Source of the DNA: an uncultured bacterium
GTDB lineage: Bacteria; Actinomycetota; Coriobacteriia; Coriobacteriales; Coriobacteriaceae
DNA: 64,000 nucleotides
Assembly (NCBI GenBank): GCA_958349055.1
Contig: CATWBO010000001.1
Location: 1 to 64,000, forward strand
Reading direction: 5' to 3'
The notes below the pieces were generated by a model. That model searched no databases, had not been told where the DNA came from, and saw only the letters and a program-made list of their open reading frames with translations. A program made the position numbers and the translations under genes. Below are positions 1-8,411 of the stretch, in pieces (position 1 is the stretch's first letter; every line of letters begins with the position of its first letter).

Positions 1-41
1 GCCCCGGCGGCATGATGCAAGCCGGTTCCGGCGCGCTGTAG
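1..41 (+). CDS. C-terminal fragment of an unidentified gene
   Basis: The third frame is open from the window edge and reads PGGMMQAGSGAL before a TAG at 39-41. An intrinsic terminator follows 25 bases later, which supports a real gene end. Twelve residues are too few to name a family, and no function is proposed. Confidence 0.35.
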   Translation, partial: PGGMMQAGSGAL

Positions 42-66
42 GGCGTAACAAAACCTTGTGTCCACG

Positions 67-93
67 AGGGCGTTCCAAAGGAGCGCCCTTTTT
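67..93 (+). terminator. Intrinsic terminator
   Basis: GGGCG-TCC pairs with GGA-CGCCC around an AAA loop and is followed by five T. It closes the transcript of the gene that ends at 41. Confidence 0.75.
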
Positions 94-366
94 CTGTTGG
101 AAAGGCCCCTTCGTTCAAAGTGGATCTCATTAAACACATCAATGGCGTATGCATAAACGTTGATCAAGCGTTGAGGTTGGTTGAAGGGTCCAACGTCCCT
201 TCGGTACGGCCCGTCTAGCCTGCTTTATCTTAATAAAGTGGCGTTTCCCCGCCGTTAGCCGATGATGCAAGGGCGCTCGGCGTTTTCGACTGGTTTATGC
301 ACGCAAAGTCTGGGAATATACAAGGCGCATGTCTTACTGTCTAACCAGTTGCGCCAAGGAGGCACC
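94..366 (+). promoter_or_regulatory. pepD upstream region without a recognised gene
   Basis: This stretch holds two small inverted repeats, GAAGGG/CCCTTC at 183-202 and CTTTAT/ATAAAG at about 222-237. The pepD ribosome binding site, AAGGAGG, lies at about 357-363. An open frame runs back from pepD to 262, but it has no ribosome binding site and is not conserved-looking. No known riboswitch or T-box core was recognised. Confidence 0.3.
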
Positions 367-1824
367 ATGGATTACAAGATCACCGGCTACGAGCCCGCCC
401 AGCTGTTCCATTTCTTTGAGGAGGTCAGCGCGATCCCCCGTGGGTCTGGCAACGAGAAGGGCATCAGCGATTTCCTGGTTGCGTTTGCCAAGGAGCGCGG
501 CCTCGATGTGTACCAGGACGAGGTCTACAACGTCATCATTCGCAAGCCCGCATCTGCTGGCGCCGAGAATGCCCCGACCGTGATGCTGCAGGGCCACATC
601 GACATGGTGTGCGACAAGCTGGGCTCTGTTGAGCACGACTTTACGACCGACGGTATCGACCTGGTCGTCAAGGACGGCGTCCTCACCGCTAACGGCACCA
701 CCCTGGGCGCCGACAACGGCATCGCCGTGGCTCTGATGCTCACTGTTCTCGATGACGATTCGATCGTTCACCCTGCACTCGAGTGCGTGTTCACCACCGA
801 CGAGGAGACTGGCCTGGTCGGCGCCGAGACGCTCGACAAGTCCCAGATCAGCGCCCGTACCATGATCAACCTCGATTCCGAGGAAGAGGGCGTGGCCACC
901 GTCAGTTGCGCCGGCGGCGTCGTCGTTACCTACACCTGCCCGATCGTGCGCGAGCACAAGACCGGCAGCACCCTTACGCTCGAGATCTCCGGCCTGCTGG
1001 GTGGTCACTCCGGCTCCGACATCAACCTGGAGCGCGGCAACGGCAACCTCATCATGGCCCGTATCATCGACCGCCTGATGGTTGCCGGCGAGCCCGCCAT
1101 CGTTAGCTTTAGCGGCGGCACCAAGGACAACGCTATCAACCGTGAGTGCAAGGCTGTTCTGGTCTACGCTGACCACGCTGCCGCCGAGGCCGCGGCCCAG
1201 ATCGTAAAGGGCATCATCGCCGACGTCGCTGCCGAGCTCGAGGTCTTCGATCCCGGCTTTACCTGCACCGTCGAGATTGCCGACGACGCCGAGGTCGAGG
1301 CCATGGACCAGAAGTCCGCACTTGCCCTCATTCGCGCTCTGCGTCTTGCCCCCAATGGTGTGATCCGCCGCAACGTCGCCACCGACGGCTCCGTTGAGGT
1401 TTCCTCCAACATCGGCGTGGTCGCCACCTCCGATAACGAGGTCAAGATCATGCTGTCCCCGCGCTCCTCGATCACCTCGCTGCAGAACGAGTTCAAGGAC
1501 CGCCTCCAGACGCTGGCCGATGTCTTGGGCTTCGACGCCAAGTTTGAGTTCGAGTATCCCGGCTGGAGCTATGCCGAGCATTCGCCGGTCCGCGACGTCT
1601 TTGTCGAGAGCTATCGCGAGCTCTTTGGCTCCGAGCTGCGCATCGAGTCCATTCACGCCGGCCTTGAGTGCGGTCTGTTTGCCGAGGCCCTGCACGGCCT
1701 GGACGCCATCGCCGTGGGCCCGACGCTCTCCGATGTCCACACCCCGGACGAGAGCATGGAGCTCGCTTCTGCCGAGCGCTTCTACGAGCTGCTCATCGAC
1801 GTCCTCAAGCGCCTCGCTGCGTAA
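367..1824 (+). CDS. pepD: Aminoacyl-histidine dipeptidase (PepD, peptidase M20)
   Basis: This is a cytosolic metallopeptidase of 485 residues that cleaves dipeptides such as beta-alanyl- or aminoacyl-histidine. Metal-binding motifs of family M20 are visible: GHIDM at 76-80 (H and D ligands), LGADNG at about 113-118 (bridging Asp) and TTDEETG at about 143-149 (catalytic and metal Glu pair). A C-terminal VHTPDE segment completes the site. The length matches PepD of other bacteria. ATG 367 is chosen because AAGGAGG lies 3-10 bases upstream; the longer frame from 262 lacks a site. It appears monocistronic, with a strong hairpin after the stop. Confidence 0.93.
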   Translation: MDYKITGYEPAQLFHFFEEVSAIPRGSGNEKGISDFLVAFAKERGLDVYQDEVYNVIIRKPASAGAENAPTVMLQGHIDMVCDKLGSVEHDFTTDGIDLVVKDGVLTANGTTLGADNGIAVALMLTVLDDDSIVHPALECVFTTDEETGLVGAETLDKSQISARTMINLDSEEEGVATVSCAGGVVVTYTCPIVREHKTGSTLTLEISGLLGGHSGSDINLERGNGNLIMARIIDRLMVAGEPAIVSFSGGTKDNAINRECKAVLVYADHAAAEAAAQIVKGIIADVAAELEVFDPGFTCTVEIADDAEVEAMDQKSALALIRALRLAPNGVIRRNVATDGSVEVSSNIGVVATSDNEVKIMLSPRSSITSLQNEFKDRLQTLADVLGFDAKFEFEYPGWSYAEHSPVRDVFVESYRELFGSELRIESIHAGLECGLFAEALHGLDAIAVGPTLSDVHTPDESMELASAERFYELLIDVLKRLAA

Positions 1825-1866
1825 AGGTCGCCTTGGTTAAGCCACTCTAAAACGGCTGGCTATGAA

Positions 1867-1899
1867 AACGGCCGCCTGGCGTAATGCCGGGCGGCCGTT
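1867..1899. terminator. Bidirectional terminator between pepD and mntP
   Basis: AACGGCCGCC-GGC pairs with GCC-GGCGGCCGTT around a short loop. A-rich sequence lies on the left and T-rich on the right. The convergent genes pepD and mntP end on either side. Confidence 0.75.
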
Positions 1900-1904
1900 A
1901 TTCG

Positions 1905-2483
1905 TTACAGTGCGAGGATCCCAAGGTGCTCAAGCAAGATCTTAAGCCCGATGAGGACGAGTACGACGCCACCCACGATGGTGGCGGGTTTTTCGTAGCG
2001 CGCGCCAAAGGTGTGGCCGATCGCCACGCCGGCGATGGAGAAGACAAAGGTCGTGATGCCAATGAGCGACACGGCGGGAACGATGTCGACCGAGAGCGCG
2101 GCAAACGAGATGCCCACGGCGAGCGCGTCAATCGAGGTGGCGATGGCAAGGATTAGGTACTCGCCCAAGTCAATTTTTTCGGCATCCTTGCCGTCGCCTT
2201 CATCCTCGTCTTCGGTAAAGGCCTCCCACAGCATCTTGCCGCCGATAAAGGCCAAAAGGATAAAGGCGATCCAATGGTCGATGGGTCCGATGATGGCCAT
2301 GAATTGACTGCCGAGCGCCCATCCGATTACGGGCATGCCGGCCTGAAAGCCGCCAAAGAACAGGCCGAGCACCACGGCGACTTTAAGGTTGATCTTCTTC
2401 ATGCCAAGGCCCTTGCAGATGGAAACGGCAAAGGCGTCCATCGAAAGGCCAACGGCGAGCAACACGAGCTCTGCGAGTCCCAT
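1905..2483 (-). CDS. mntP: Manganese efflux pump MntP
   Basis: This is an integral membrane exporter of 192 residues that removes Mn(II) from the cytosol. It has about six hydrophobic helices arranged as two homologous halves. Each half carries the family signature of an Asp in a helix: LSMDAFAVSI near the N terminus and TSIDALAVGIS in the middle. An acidic stretch, EDEDEGDGKD, sits in the central loop. ATG at 2483 follows GAGGGAG on the minus strand. The frame continues upstream only through the riboswitch leader. The Mn(II) riboswitch directly upstream supports both substrate and regulation. Confidence 0.93.
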   Translation of the reverse strand: MGLAELVLLAVGLSMDAFAVSICKGLGMKKINLKVAVVLGLFFGGFQAGMPVIGWALGSQFMAIIGPIDHWIAFILLAFIGGKMLWEAFTEDEDEGDGKDAEKIDLGEYLILAIATSIDALAVGISFAALSVDIVPAVSLIGITTFVFSIAGVAIGHTFGARYEKPATIVGGVVLVLIGLKILLEHLGILAL

Positions 2484-2536
2484 AGTCTGGCTCCCTCTCT
2501 GCGGGCGGGCCCGCGTGTACCTCTTGGGGGAGTAAC

Positions 2537-2675
2537 AAAAAAGACCCGTGGCGTACGCGTTGCGCGCACAGCCACGAGTCTCGTTCATTAAGGCAAGCCA
2601 GGCCGCATCGGCCAGTGTGTTGACTTGCCGCGCCACCGGAGGCGAACCCGATCACGCGACTACTCCCTCATTTAT
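2537..2675 (-). ncRNA. yybP-ykoY manganese riboswitch with overlapping terminator
   Basis: Read on the minus strand, the leader of mntP carries the class landmarks in order: a GGGAGUAG strand, GUCAACA, a GGCC/GGCC hairpin and a GAGACUCGUGG 3' strand. AUGAG at the 5' end can pair with CUCGU at the 3' end to close helix P1. The same 3' strand is the left half of a terminator (CUCGUGGC with GCCACGGGU) followed by UUUUUU. P1 and the terminator therefore exclude each other, which predicts that Mn(II) binding permits mntP transcription. The class and its Mn(II) ligand are established; the switching direction here is inferred from the overlap. Confidence 0.85.
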
Positions 2676-2830
2676 GCGAATCCCGATGCTACCACATAAG
2701 CAGCTCATTTGGATTGGGGCTCCCAGCTGTGTTCGCTCATTCTGTAAGCATCGGATTTTGCGGGCGTCACAGAGGCAAACCGTGAGAAACTTATTGACGT
2801 TTATGGAGCGTATACGATGGGAGCGATGCC

Positions 2831-3898
2831 TTGGATAAGAACGAGCTGCAAAAGCGTATGGAACAGGCCATCCGCCTGACGGCACCTGGCCAGCCGATCC
2901 GCACCGCCCTCGACATGATCATTGCTGGTCACCTGGGCGCTCTTATCTGCGTCGGCGACACCGAAAACGTGCTCGCTGCTGGTAACGACGGCTTCCCGCT
3001 CAACATTTCGTTTACCTCGAACCGCCTGTTCGAGCTTTCCAAGATGGACGGCGCCATCGTTATCGATGGCGACCTCACTCAGATCCTGCGCGCCAACTTC
3101 CATCTCAATCCCGATCCCTCGCTCGCCACGAGCGAGACAGGCATGCGTCACCGCACCGCCGCTCGTATGTCGGTGCTCACCGACGCCATCGTGATCTCGG
3201 TCTCGGCCCGTCGTGCCGTCGTCAACGTGTACGTTCACGGCAAGAGCTACGAGATCCAGCCCGTCACCACCATCATGAGCTCGGTCAACCAGCTCGTCGC
3301 CACGCTCCAGACTACCCGTCAGTCGCTCGATCGCTCCCTGCTGCGCCTGACGGCCCTCGAGCTCGACGACTACGTTACGCTCGCCGACATTACCGGGATT
3401 TTCTCGAGCTTCGAGATCATGCAGCAGGCAAAGACCGAGCTTAAGGATTGCATCGTCAAGCTGGGCAACCAGGGCAAGCTCGTGCAGATGCAGCTCGAGC
3501 AGCTCGCCGGCTCCAGCATGGATACCGAATACGACTTGATGATCCGCGACTACGCAAGCGATTCCTCTGAGGCCAACGCCGAGAAGATCCGCGCTGAGCT
3601 TGCCCGTATGACGCCCAAGGACTTGTCCGACCCGCAGCATGTGGCGGCAGTTCTGGGCTATGACGACCTGGACGAGGACTCCGTCATGACGCCGCTGGGC
3701 CTGCGCACGCTTTCGCGCGTGTCCGTCGTGCGCGACGGCGTGGCCGAGAAGATCGTCGACGAGTACGGCTCACTGCAGGAGCTCATGGACGACATCAGCG
3801 AGGATCCGGAGCGCCTGGGCGACTTTGGCGTCAACAACCCTGCCATTCTTGCGGACTCCCTGTACCGCATGAAGGGCACCAAACAGGGGAACGCATAA
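2831..3898 (+). CDS. disA: DNA integrity scanning protein DisA (diadenylate cyclase)
   Basis: DisA converts two ATP into cyclic di-AMP and slows synthesis when it meets branched DNA. The 355-residue protein has the N-terminal DAC domain with DGA at 73-75 and RHRTA at 106-110, the two catalytic signatures. A helical linker follows, then a C-terminal helix-hairpin-helix region. The start is TTG 2831, preceded by GGGAG. The stop overlaps the ATG of ispD (TAATG), so the two are translationally coupled. disA next to ispD is the order known from Bacillus relatives, although radA is not upstream here. Confidence 0.93.
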   Translation: MDKNELQKRMEQAIRLTAPGQPIRTALDMIIAGHLGALICVGDTENVLAAGNDGFPLNISFTSNRLFELSKMDGAIVIDGDLTQILRANFHLNPDPSLATSETGMRHRTAARMSVLTDAIVISVSARRAVVNVYVHGKSYEIQPVTTIMSSVNQLVATLQTTRQSLDRSLLRLTALELDDYVTLADITGIFSSFEIMQQAKTELKDCIVKLGNQGKLVQMQLEQLAGSSMDTEYDLMIRDYASDSSEANAEKIRAELARMTPKDLSDPQHVAAVLGYDDLDEDSVMTPLGLRTLSRVSVVRDGVAEKIVDEYGSLQELMDDISEDPERLGDFGVNNPAILADSLYRMKGTKQGNA

Positions 3899-4626
3899 TG
3901 GCGCCTGTATGTGCCGTGGTCGTTGCCGGCGGCAGCGGCCAGCGCTTTGGAAATCCCGGCGGCAAGCAGCTCGTTAACGTGGCGGGCCGTCCGCTCATGA
4001 GCTGGTCCATCCGTGCGTTCGATCGTAGCGACAAGGTCGGCCACATCGTGGTGGTGTGTCCTTCCGAGCGCCGTGCCGAGATGCGCCGCCTGGCCATCGA
4101 CCCGTTTGACTATGACACGCCCATCAGCTTTGCCGATGCCGGCGATACCCGCCAGGATTCCACCCGTGCCGGCGTGCATGCGGCTCCGGCGGGTTTCGAA
4201 TATGTCGCCATCCACGACGGCGCCCGTCCGCTCATTACGACCGAGGCCATCGATCATGCGATCGACGTGCTTGTGGGCGACCGCTCGCTCGACGGTGTCG
4301 TGTGCGGTCAGCCCGCGATCGACACGCTCAAGATCGTCGACGGCGATAATATCGTCGAGACGCCGCCGCGCGAGCTCTATTGGGCCGCGCAGACGCCGCA
4401 GATCTTTAGCGTCGACGCCATGAAGCGCGCTCACGCCGCTGCTATCGCCGAGGGCTTTATCGGTACCGACGATTCATCGCTGGTCGAGCGCATGGGCGGG
4501 CGCGTCCGCTGTGTCCAGAGCCCGCGTGATAACCTTAAGGTGACGGTGCCCGAGGACCTGCGTCCCGTAACCGCGATTCTGCTTGGCCGCATGGCCGAGG
4601 GAGAGGACCTTCCCCATGTTCAGTAA
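3898..4626 (+). CDS. ispD: 2-C-methyl-D-erythritol 4-phosphate cytidylyltransferase
   Basis: IspD catalyses the third step of the MEP isoprenoid pathway, joining MEP and CTP to give CDP-ME. The 242-residue protein opens with the nucleotide-binding loop VAGGSGQRFG and a following Lys (GGKQL). It contains IHDGARPL at mid-length and the C-terminal NLKVTVPEDL segment typical of the family. It overlaps disA by one base and ispF by 11 bases, so the three genes form one transcript. The length is slightly above the usual 225-235. Confidence 0.93.
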   Translation: MAPVCAVVVAGGSGQRFGNPGGKQLVNVAGRPLMSWSIRAFDRSDKVGHIVVVCPSERRAEMRRLAIDPFDYDTPISFADAGDTRQDSTRAGVHAAPAGFEYVAIHDGARPLITTEAIDHAIDVLVGDRSLDGVVCGQPAIDTLKIVDGDNIVETPPRELYWAAQTPQIFSVDAMKRAHAAAIAEGFIGTDDSSLVERMGGRVRCVQSPRDNLKVTVPEDLRPVTAILLGRMAEGEDLPHVQ

Positions 4627-5110
4627 CCTGCGCATTGGCCACGGCTACGACGTCCACCGTTTGGTGGAGGGGCGTCGATGTATCATCGGCGGTGTCGACA
4701 TTCCCTACGATCGCGGCCTGCTGGGCCACTCGGATGCCGATGTGCTCGCGCACGCCTTGGCCGACGCCATTCTGGGCGCCTGCCGCGGGGGAGACATCGG
4801 CAAGCTATTCCCCGACACCGATCCCGCCTACGAGGGTGCCGATTCGATGGTGCTGCTCGCTCGCGTGATGGACTATGCGCGCGAGCTGGGCTTTGAGTTT
4901 GTCGATGCCGATTGCACCATTGCCTGTCAGCAACCCAAGATCACTCCGCACCGCGATGCCATGCGCGCCAACCTTGCCCATGCCCTGGGCGTCGACGTGG
5001 AAAACGTGGGCGTCGCCGCCACCACGACCGAAAAGCTCGGTTGGGAAGGCCAAGGCGAGGGAATTGGCGCCTGGGCCGTCTGCCTGCTACAGAAAACCGT
5101 TAAGGAGTAA
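4616..5110 (+). CDS. ispF: 2-C-methyl-D-erythritol 2,4-cyclodiphosphate synthase
   Basis: IspF cyclises CDP-ME 2-phosphate to MEcPP, releasing CMP. The 164-residue protein begins RIGHGYDVHRL, where the Asp and His are metal ligands. It also has LLGHSDADVLAHA, GDIGKLFPDTDP and the C-terminal TTTEKLGWEGQGEG loop. ATG 4616 is selected because GGGAGAGG precedes it within ispD; the frame extends to 4583 without family similarity. In many bacteria ispD and ispF are adjacent or fused; here they overlap by 11 bases. Confidence 0.94.
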   Translation: MFSNLRIGHGYDVHRLVEGRRCIIGGVDIPYDRGLLGHSDADVLAHALADAILGACRGGDIGKLFPDTDPAYEGADSMVLLARVMDYARELGFEFVDADCTIACQQPKITPHRDAMRANLAHALGVDVENVGVAATTTEKLGWEGQGEGIGAWAVCLLQKTVKE

Positions 5111-5113
5111 CGA

Positions 5114-6580
5114 ATGCGTATCTACAACAGCGCTACCCATAAAAAGGAAGAGTTCCAGCCCATCGAGTCCGGCAAGGTCCGCATGTACGTGTGTGGCCCC
5201 ACGGTCTACGACAACATCCACATCGGCAATGCCCGCACGTTCATCAGCTTTGACGTGATTCGTCGCTGGCTCATCGCGAGCGGCTACGAGGTCACGTTCG
5301 CCCAGAACCTCACCGATGTCGATGACAAGATCATCAAGCGCGCCAACGAGCAGGGCCGCACGGCCGCCGAGGTCGCGACGGAGTTCTCCGACAAGTTCAT
5401 CGGCGTCATGCGCGCCGCCAACGTGCTCGATCCCGATGTGCGCCCCCGCGCCACCAAGGAGATCGGCCCCATGATCGCTATGATCAAGACGCTTATCGAG
5501 CAGGGCCATGCCTACGCCGCCGATAACGGCGACGTGTACTTTGCCGTGCGCAGCGATCCCAACTATGGTCAGGTCTCGGGCCGCAACATCGACGACCTTA
5601 TGGTTGGCGCGCGCATCGAGGAGAACGAGGACAAGAACGACCCGCTCGACTTTGCCCTATGGAAGGCCGCCAAGCCCGGCGAGCCCAGCTGGCCGAGCCC
5701 CTGGGGCGAGGGCCGTCCCGGTTGGCATACCGAGTGCGCCGCCATGGTGCACCGCTATCTGGGCACCCCGATCGACATCCACGGTGGCGGCTCCGACCTT
5801 GCCTTCCCGCATCACGAGAACGAGTGCGCCCAGGCTACCTGCGCCTGGCACCAGGGCTTCTCCAACACCTGGATGCACACGGGCATGCTGCTGGTTGACG
5901 GCGAGAAGATGTCCAAGTCGCTCGGAAACTTCTTTACGCTGGCCGAGGTGCTCGAGCAGCACTCTGCCGCGGCCCTGCGTCTGCTGATGCTGCAGACGAG
6001 CTACCGCTCGCCGCTCGACTTCTCCTGGGAGCGCCTGGAGGGTGCCGAGAATTCGCTCACGCGTATTGCCGGTACGGTCGAGAACCTGCGTTGGGCTGCG
6101 AACCACGCGACGGCCGATGCCGATGCGGCTGCCGCCGAGGCGTTTGCCGCCAAGGCCGCCGAGACCCGCGCCACCTTTAAGGAGTGCATGGACGACGACT
6201 TTAACACCGCCGGTGCCATGGGTGCTGTCTTTGGCTTTGTGACCGAGTGCAACCAGTACCTGGAGCAGGCGGGCGATGCTGCCGACAAGGCCGCCGCGCT
6301 TGCTGCCGCCGATACGCTGGTCGAGCTGCTCGATACGTTTGGCGTTGAGCTCCCCGAGCCCAAGGTCGAGTTGCCGCTGGGCCTGCTGGGCGTTGCCGCC
6401 GGCCTGGTCGCCTACACGGGTGACGACGTGGACGAGGCCGCTGCCAAGATTCTCGAGGCTCGCGCCGAGGCCCGTGCCGCCAAGAACTGGGATCTAGCGG
6501 ATGCCATCCGCGATCAGCTCAAGGACCTGGGCCTGACGATTGAGGATACAGCCGCTGGCACTCGTATTAAGACTCTCTAA
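5114..6580 (+). CDS. cysS: Cysteinyl-tRNA synthetase
   Basis: This class I synthetase charges tRNA(Cys). The 488-residue protein shows the zinc-ligand Cys in VCGPTVYD (about residue 27), the HIGN motif at 36-39 and KMSKS at about 265-269. Further zinc ligands are visible in WHTECAAM and the HHENECAQ segment. The C-terminal part is an Ala-rich helical anticodon-binding domain. It starts three bases after ispF, preceded by AAGGAG. The mini-RNase III gene often found next to cysS is absent; rlmB follows directly. Confidence 0.95.
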   Translation: MRIYNSATHKKEEFQPIESGKVRMYVCGPTVYDNIHIGNARTFISFDVIRRWLIASGYEVTFAQNLTDVDDKIIKRANEQGRTAAEVATEFSDKFIGVMRAANVLDPDVRPRATKEIGPMIAMIKTLIEQGHAYAADNGDVYFAVRSDPNYGQVSGRNIDDLMVGARIEENEDKNDPLDFALWKAAKPGEPSWPSPWGEGRPGWHTECAAMVHRYLGTPIDIHGGGSDLAFPHHENECAQATCAWHQGFSNTWMHTGMLLVDGEKMSKSLGNFFTLAEVLEQHSAAALRLLMLQTSYRSPLDFSWERLEGAENSLTRIAGTVENLRWAANHATADADAAAAEAFAAKAAETRATFKECMDDDFNTAGAMGAVFGFVTECNQYLEQAGDAADKAAALAAADTLVELLDTFGVELPEPKVELPLGLLGVAAGLVAYTGDDVDEAAAKILEARAEARAAKNWDLADAIRDQLKDLGLTIEDTAAGTRIKTL

Positions 6581-6586
6581 TCCCTG

Positions 6587-6702
6587 CGGGTTTCCCAAAC
6601 ACCCGACCGCCCGAGCCACGGCACCTTGCCTTTCAATCGTCGGGCATGACCTCAAGGTCTATGCCCTCCTCTTTCAAGGCAATCTGCCGCACCTCGGGCG
6701 GT
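6587..6702 (+). repeat. Structured repeat family 1, copy A (after cysS)
   Basis: A small hairpin CGGG-TTT/AAA-CCCG with a CCC loop comes first. A three-tier structure follows. The outer stem is ACCGCCCGAG with CTCGGGCGGT, the middle stem TTGCCTT with AAGGCAA, and the inner hairpin GGGCAT-GACC with GGTC-ATGCCC around a TCAA loop. The same plan with different stem sequences occurs at 45047-45184 and 53659-53796. There is no protein reading. It may end the cysS transcript, but no U-tract follows. Confidence 0.75.
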
Positions 6703-6747
6703 CGGTCTATTTGTTTCGTTTGATAATTGTGTTAAGGAGGTCGCTTT

Positions 6748-7668
6748 ATGGCCGACAATCGCAAGCGTGCACCGCGTGGAGGCAAGCAGGCTGCTTCTGG
6801 CTCGCGCCCGATTCGCCGCAACGACCGCGCTGCCACTCCCAAGGGCCAGCGTGAGCGCTCCCAAGCCCAGGCTGCGCGTCCGCAGCGAGATCGCAACCGC
6901 GACAACGTTCAGGTTCCCAAGGGCGAGTTTATCGAAGGTCGCCGTGCTGCCGCCGAGGCCCTGCGCACCGGCTTTCCCGTCAAGTGCGCGCTCATCGCCG
7001 AGGGCGGGGAGCGCGATGCTGCTTTGTCTCGTCTGGTCGATGACCTCAACGCCGCGGGCGTCCGCATTAAGTGTGTGCCGCGCGCGCAGCTCGATGCGCT
7101 GTCGAGCCATGGCGCTCACCAGGGCATTGCGCTCGAGGTGGGTAATTTCCCCTATGCTGATGTCGCCGATATCCTCGATCGCGCGGGTGACGGACCGGCG
7201 CTCGTCGTCGTGCTCGACCATGTGACCGACGACGGCAACTTTGGCGCCATCGTGCGCTCCGCCGAGGTTGTGGGCGCGGCCGGCGTCATCATTGCCAATA
7301 AGCGTGCCGCCGGCGTAACCGTGGGCAGCTACAAGACGTCAGCCGGCGCCGTCATGCATCTGCCTATCGCGCAGGTGCCCAATATCGCCCGTGCACTCGA
7401 CGACCTCAAGGCCGCTGGCTTTTGGGTGGGCGGTGCCTCCGAGCACGCCGAAGGCAGTTGCTGGGATGCTCCCTTCGAGGGCCGCGTGGCGCTCGTCATG
7501 GGCTCCGAGGGCGACGGCATCTCGCGCCTGGTGCTCGAGAAATGCGACTTTTTGACCAAGCTTCCCCAGCGCGGCATGACCGAGAGTCTCAACGTGGCCC
7601 AGGCGACCACGGCGCTGTGCTTTGAGTGGCTGCGCCGCAACGCCGGCGAGCTCATGGGGGAGGAGTAG
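6748..7668 (+). CDS. rlmB: 23S rRNA (guanosine-2'-O-)-methyltransferase RlmB / TrmH family
   Basis: This SPOUT-class RNA 2'-O-methyltransferase uses SAM. The 306-residue protein has a basic, disordered N-terminal stretch of about 60 residues, then the L30e-like substrate-binding domain beginning GRRAAAEAL. The trefoil-knot domain follows with its three motifs: DHVTDDGNFGAIVRSAE, LVMGSEGDGISRLV and MTESLNVAQATT. RlmB modifies G2251 in E. coli, but the exact target here is not provable from sequence. ATG 6748 follows AAGGAGG. The gene is coupled to the NYN-domain gene three bases downstream. Confidence 0.9.
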   Translation: MADNRKRAPRGGKQAASGSRPIRRNDRAATPKGQRERSQAQAARPQRDRNRDNVQVPKGEFIEGRRAAAEALRTGFPVKCALIAEGGERDAALSRLVDDLNAAGVRIKCVPRAQLDALSSHGAHQGIALEVGNFPYADVADILDRAGDGPALVVVLDHVTDDGNFGAIVRSAEVVGAAGVIIANKRAAGVTVGSYKTSAGAVMHLPIAQVPNIARALDDLKAAGFWVGGASEHAEGSCWDAPFEGRVALVMGSEGDGISRLVLEKCDFLTKLPQRGMTESLNVAQATTALCFEWLRRNAGELMGEE

Positions 7669-7671
7669 CGC

Positions 7672-8349
7672 ATGTCCAAGAAGAACCGCGCCAAGTCCAA
7701 GGCCAAGCGCTTTGGCGAAGGCTCGGCCAAGCCGATTGTTTCGGCCGCGACCTATGGCGTGGGCGGCAATGCGTTTGCGCAGGCCATCGCCGACCCGGTC
7801 TCGACGGTGCACTCCAATAAGCCTGAGCTGCTGGTGGTCGACGGCTACAACGTGATCCACTGCACGCCCCGCTATGAAAAGCTCGTGTACGACCATTCCG
7901 ACGATCCGTATTCCAGCGACGTCCACGACATGGCTCGTACTGCGCTCATCAACGATGTCGCGGCGTTTGCCCAGGGCCGTTACGAGGCCGTGATCGTGTT
8001 CGACGGCGCGGGCAACATCTCCAGCGAGCGCCCCAACCTACCGGCCCGCGGCGTGCGCATTGAGTTTTCGCCGACGGGCGTTTCGGCCGATACCGTGGTG
8101 CAGAAGCTCTGCATCGAGGCACGCGAGGAAGGCCGCGCGTGCTCCGTGGTGTCGAGCGACGGCACGATCCAGGCCGTCGTCATGGGCAAGGGTGTTACGC
8201 GCATCTCGAGCCGCATGCTGGTGGACGAGATCAAGCAGATCGATAACGACGTTCACGAGGCAGAGGAAGCCCCGCAGATCAAGATGACTCTGGGCAGTCG
8301 CCTGAGCCCCGATGCCCTGGCCAAGCTCAAGGCCCTTCGCGGGAGGTAG
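7672..8349 (+). CDS. NYN/PIN-like RNA-binding protein of the YacP (Rae1) family
   Basis: The 225-residue protein matches the YacP family by its LLVVDGYNVIH motif, an acidic pocket of the NYN nuclease fold, and by the later VIVFDGAG, FSPTGVSADT and VVSSDGTIQ segments, which carry further acidic residues. In Bacillus the homologue Rae1 is a ribosome-associated endoribonuclease; equating the two here is inference. The N-terminal 45 residues are basic. It sits three bases after rlmB, with its ribosome binding site in the rlmB stop region, in the conserved order cysS-rlmB-yacP. Confidence 0.82.
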   Translation: MSKKNRAKSKAKRFGEGSAKPIVSAATYGVGGNAFAQAIADPVSTVHSNKPELLVVDGYNVIHCTPRYEKLVYDHSDDPYSSDVHDMARTALINDVAAFAQGRYEAVIVFDGAGNISSERPNLPARGVRIEFSPTGVSADTVVQKLCIEAREEGRACSVVSSDGTIQAVVMGKGVTRISSRMLVDEIKQIDNDVHEAEEAPQIKMTLGSRLSPDALAKLKALRGR

Positions 8350-8384
8350 GGGATTGTCCATAGAGACCCGTTTCCCAATTGGCC

Positions 8385-8411
8385 AGCCCGTTGATTTGTA
8401 ATCAACGGGCT
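8385..8411 (+). repeat. Perfect 12-bp hairpin resembling the tRNA-Thr anticodon arm
   Basis: AGCCCGTTGATT pairs without mismatch with AATCAACGGGCT around a TGT triplet. The centre GATTTGTAATC equals the anticodon loop region of the tRNA-Thr at 8527. There is no T-run after it, so it is not a standard terminator, and no acceptor stem or T-arm is recognisable. Confidence 0.6.

Noticed and set aside
262..366. Longer PepD start at 262
   Set aside because: There is no ribosome binding site and the extra 35 residues are not peptidase-like; AAGGAGG precedes the ATG at 367.
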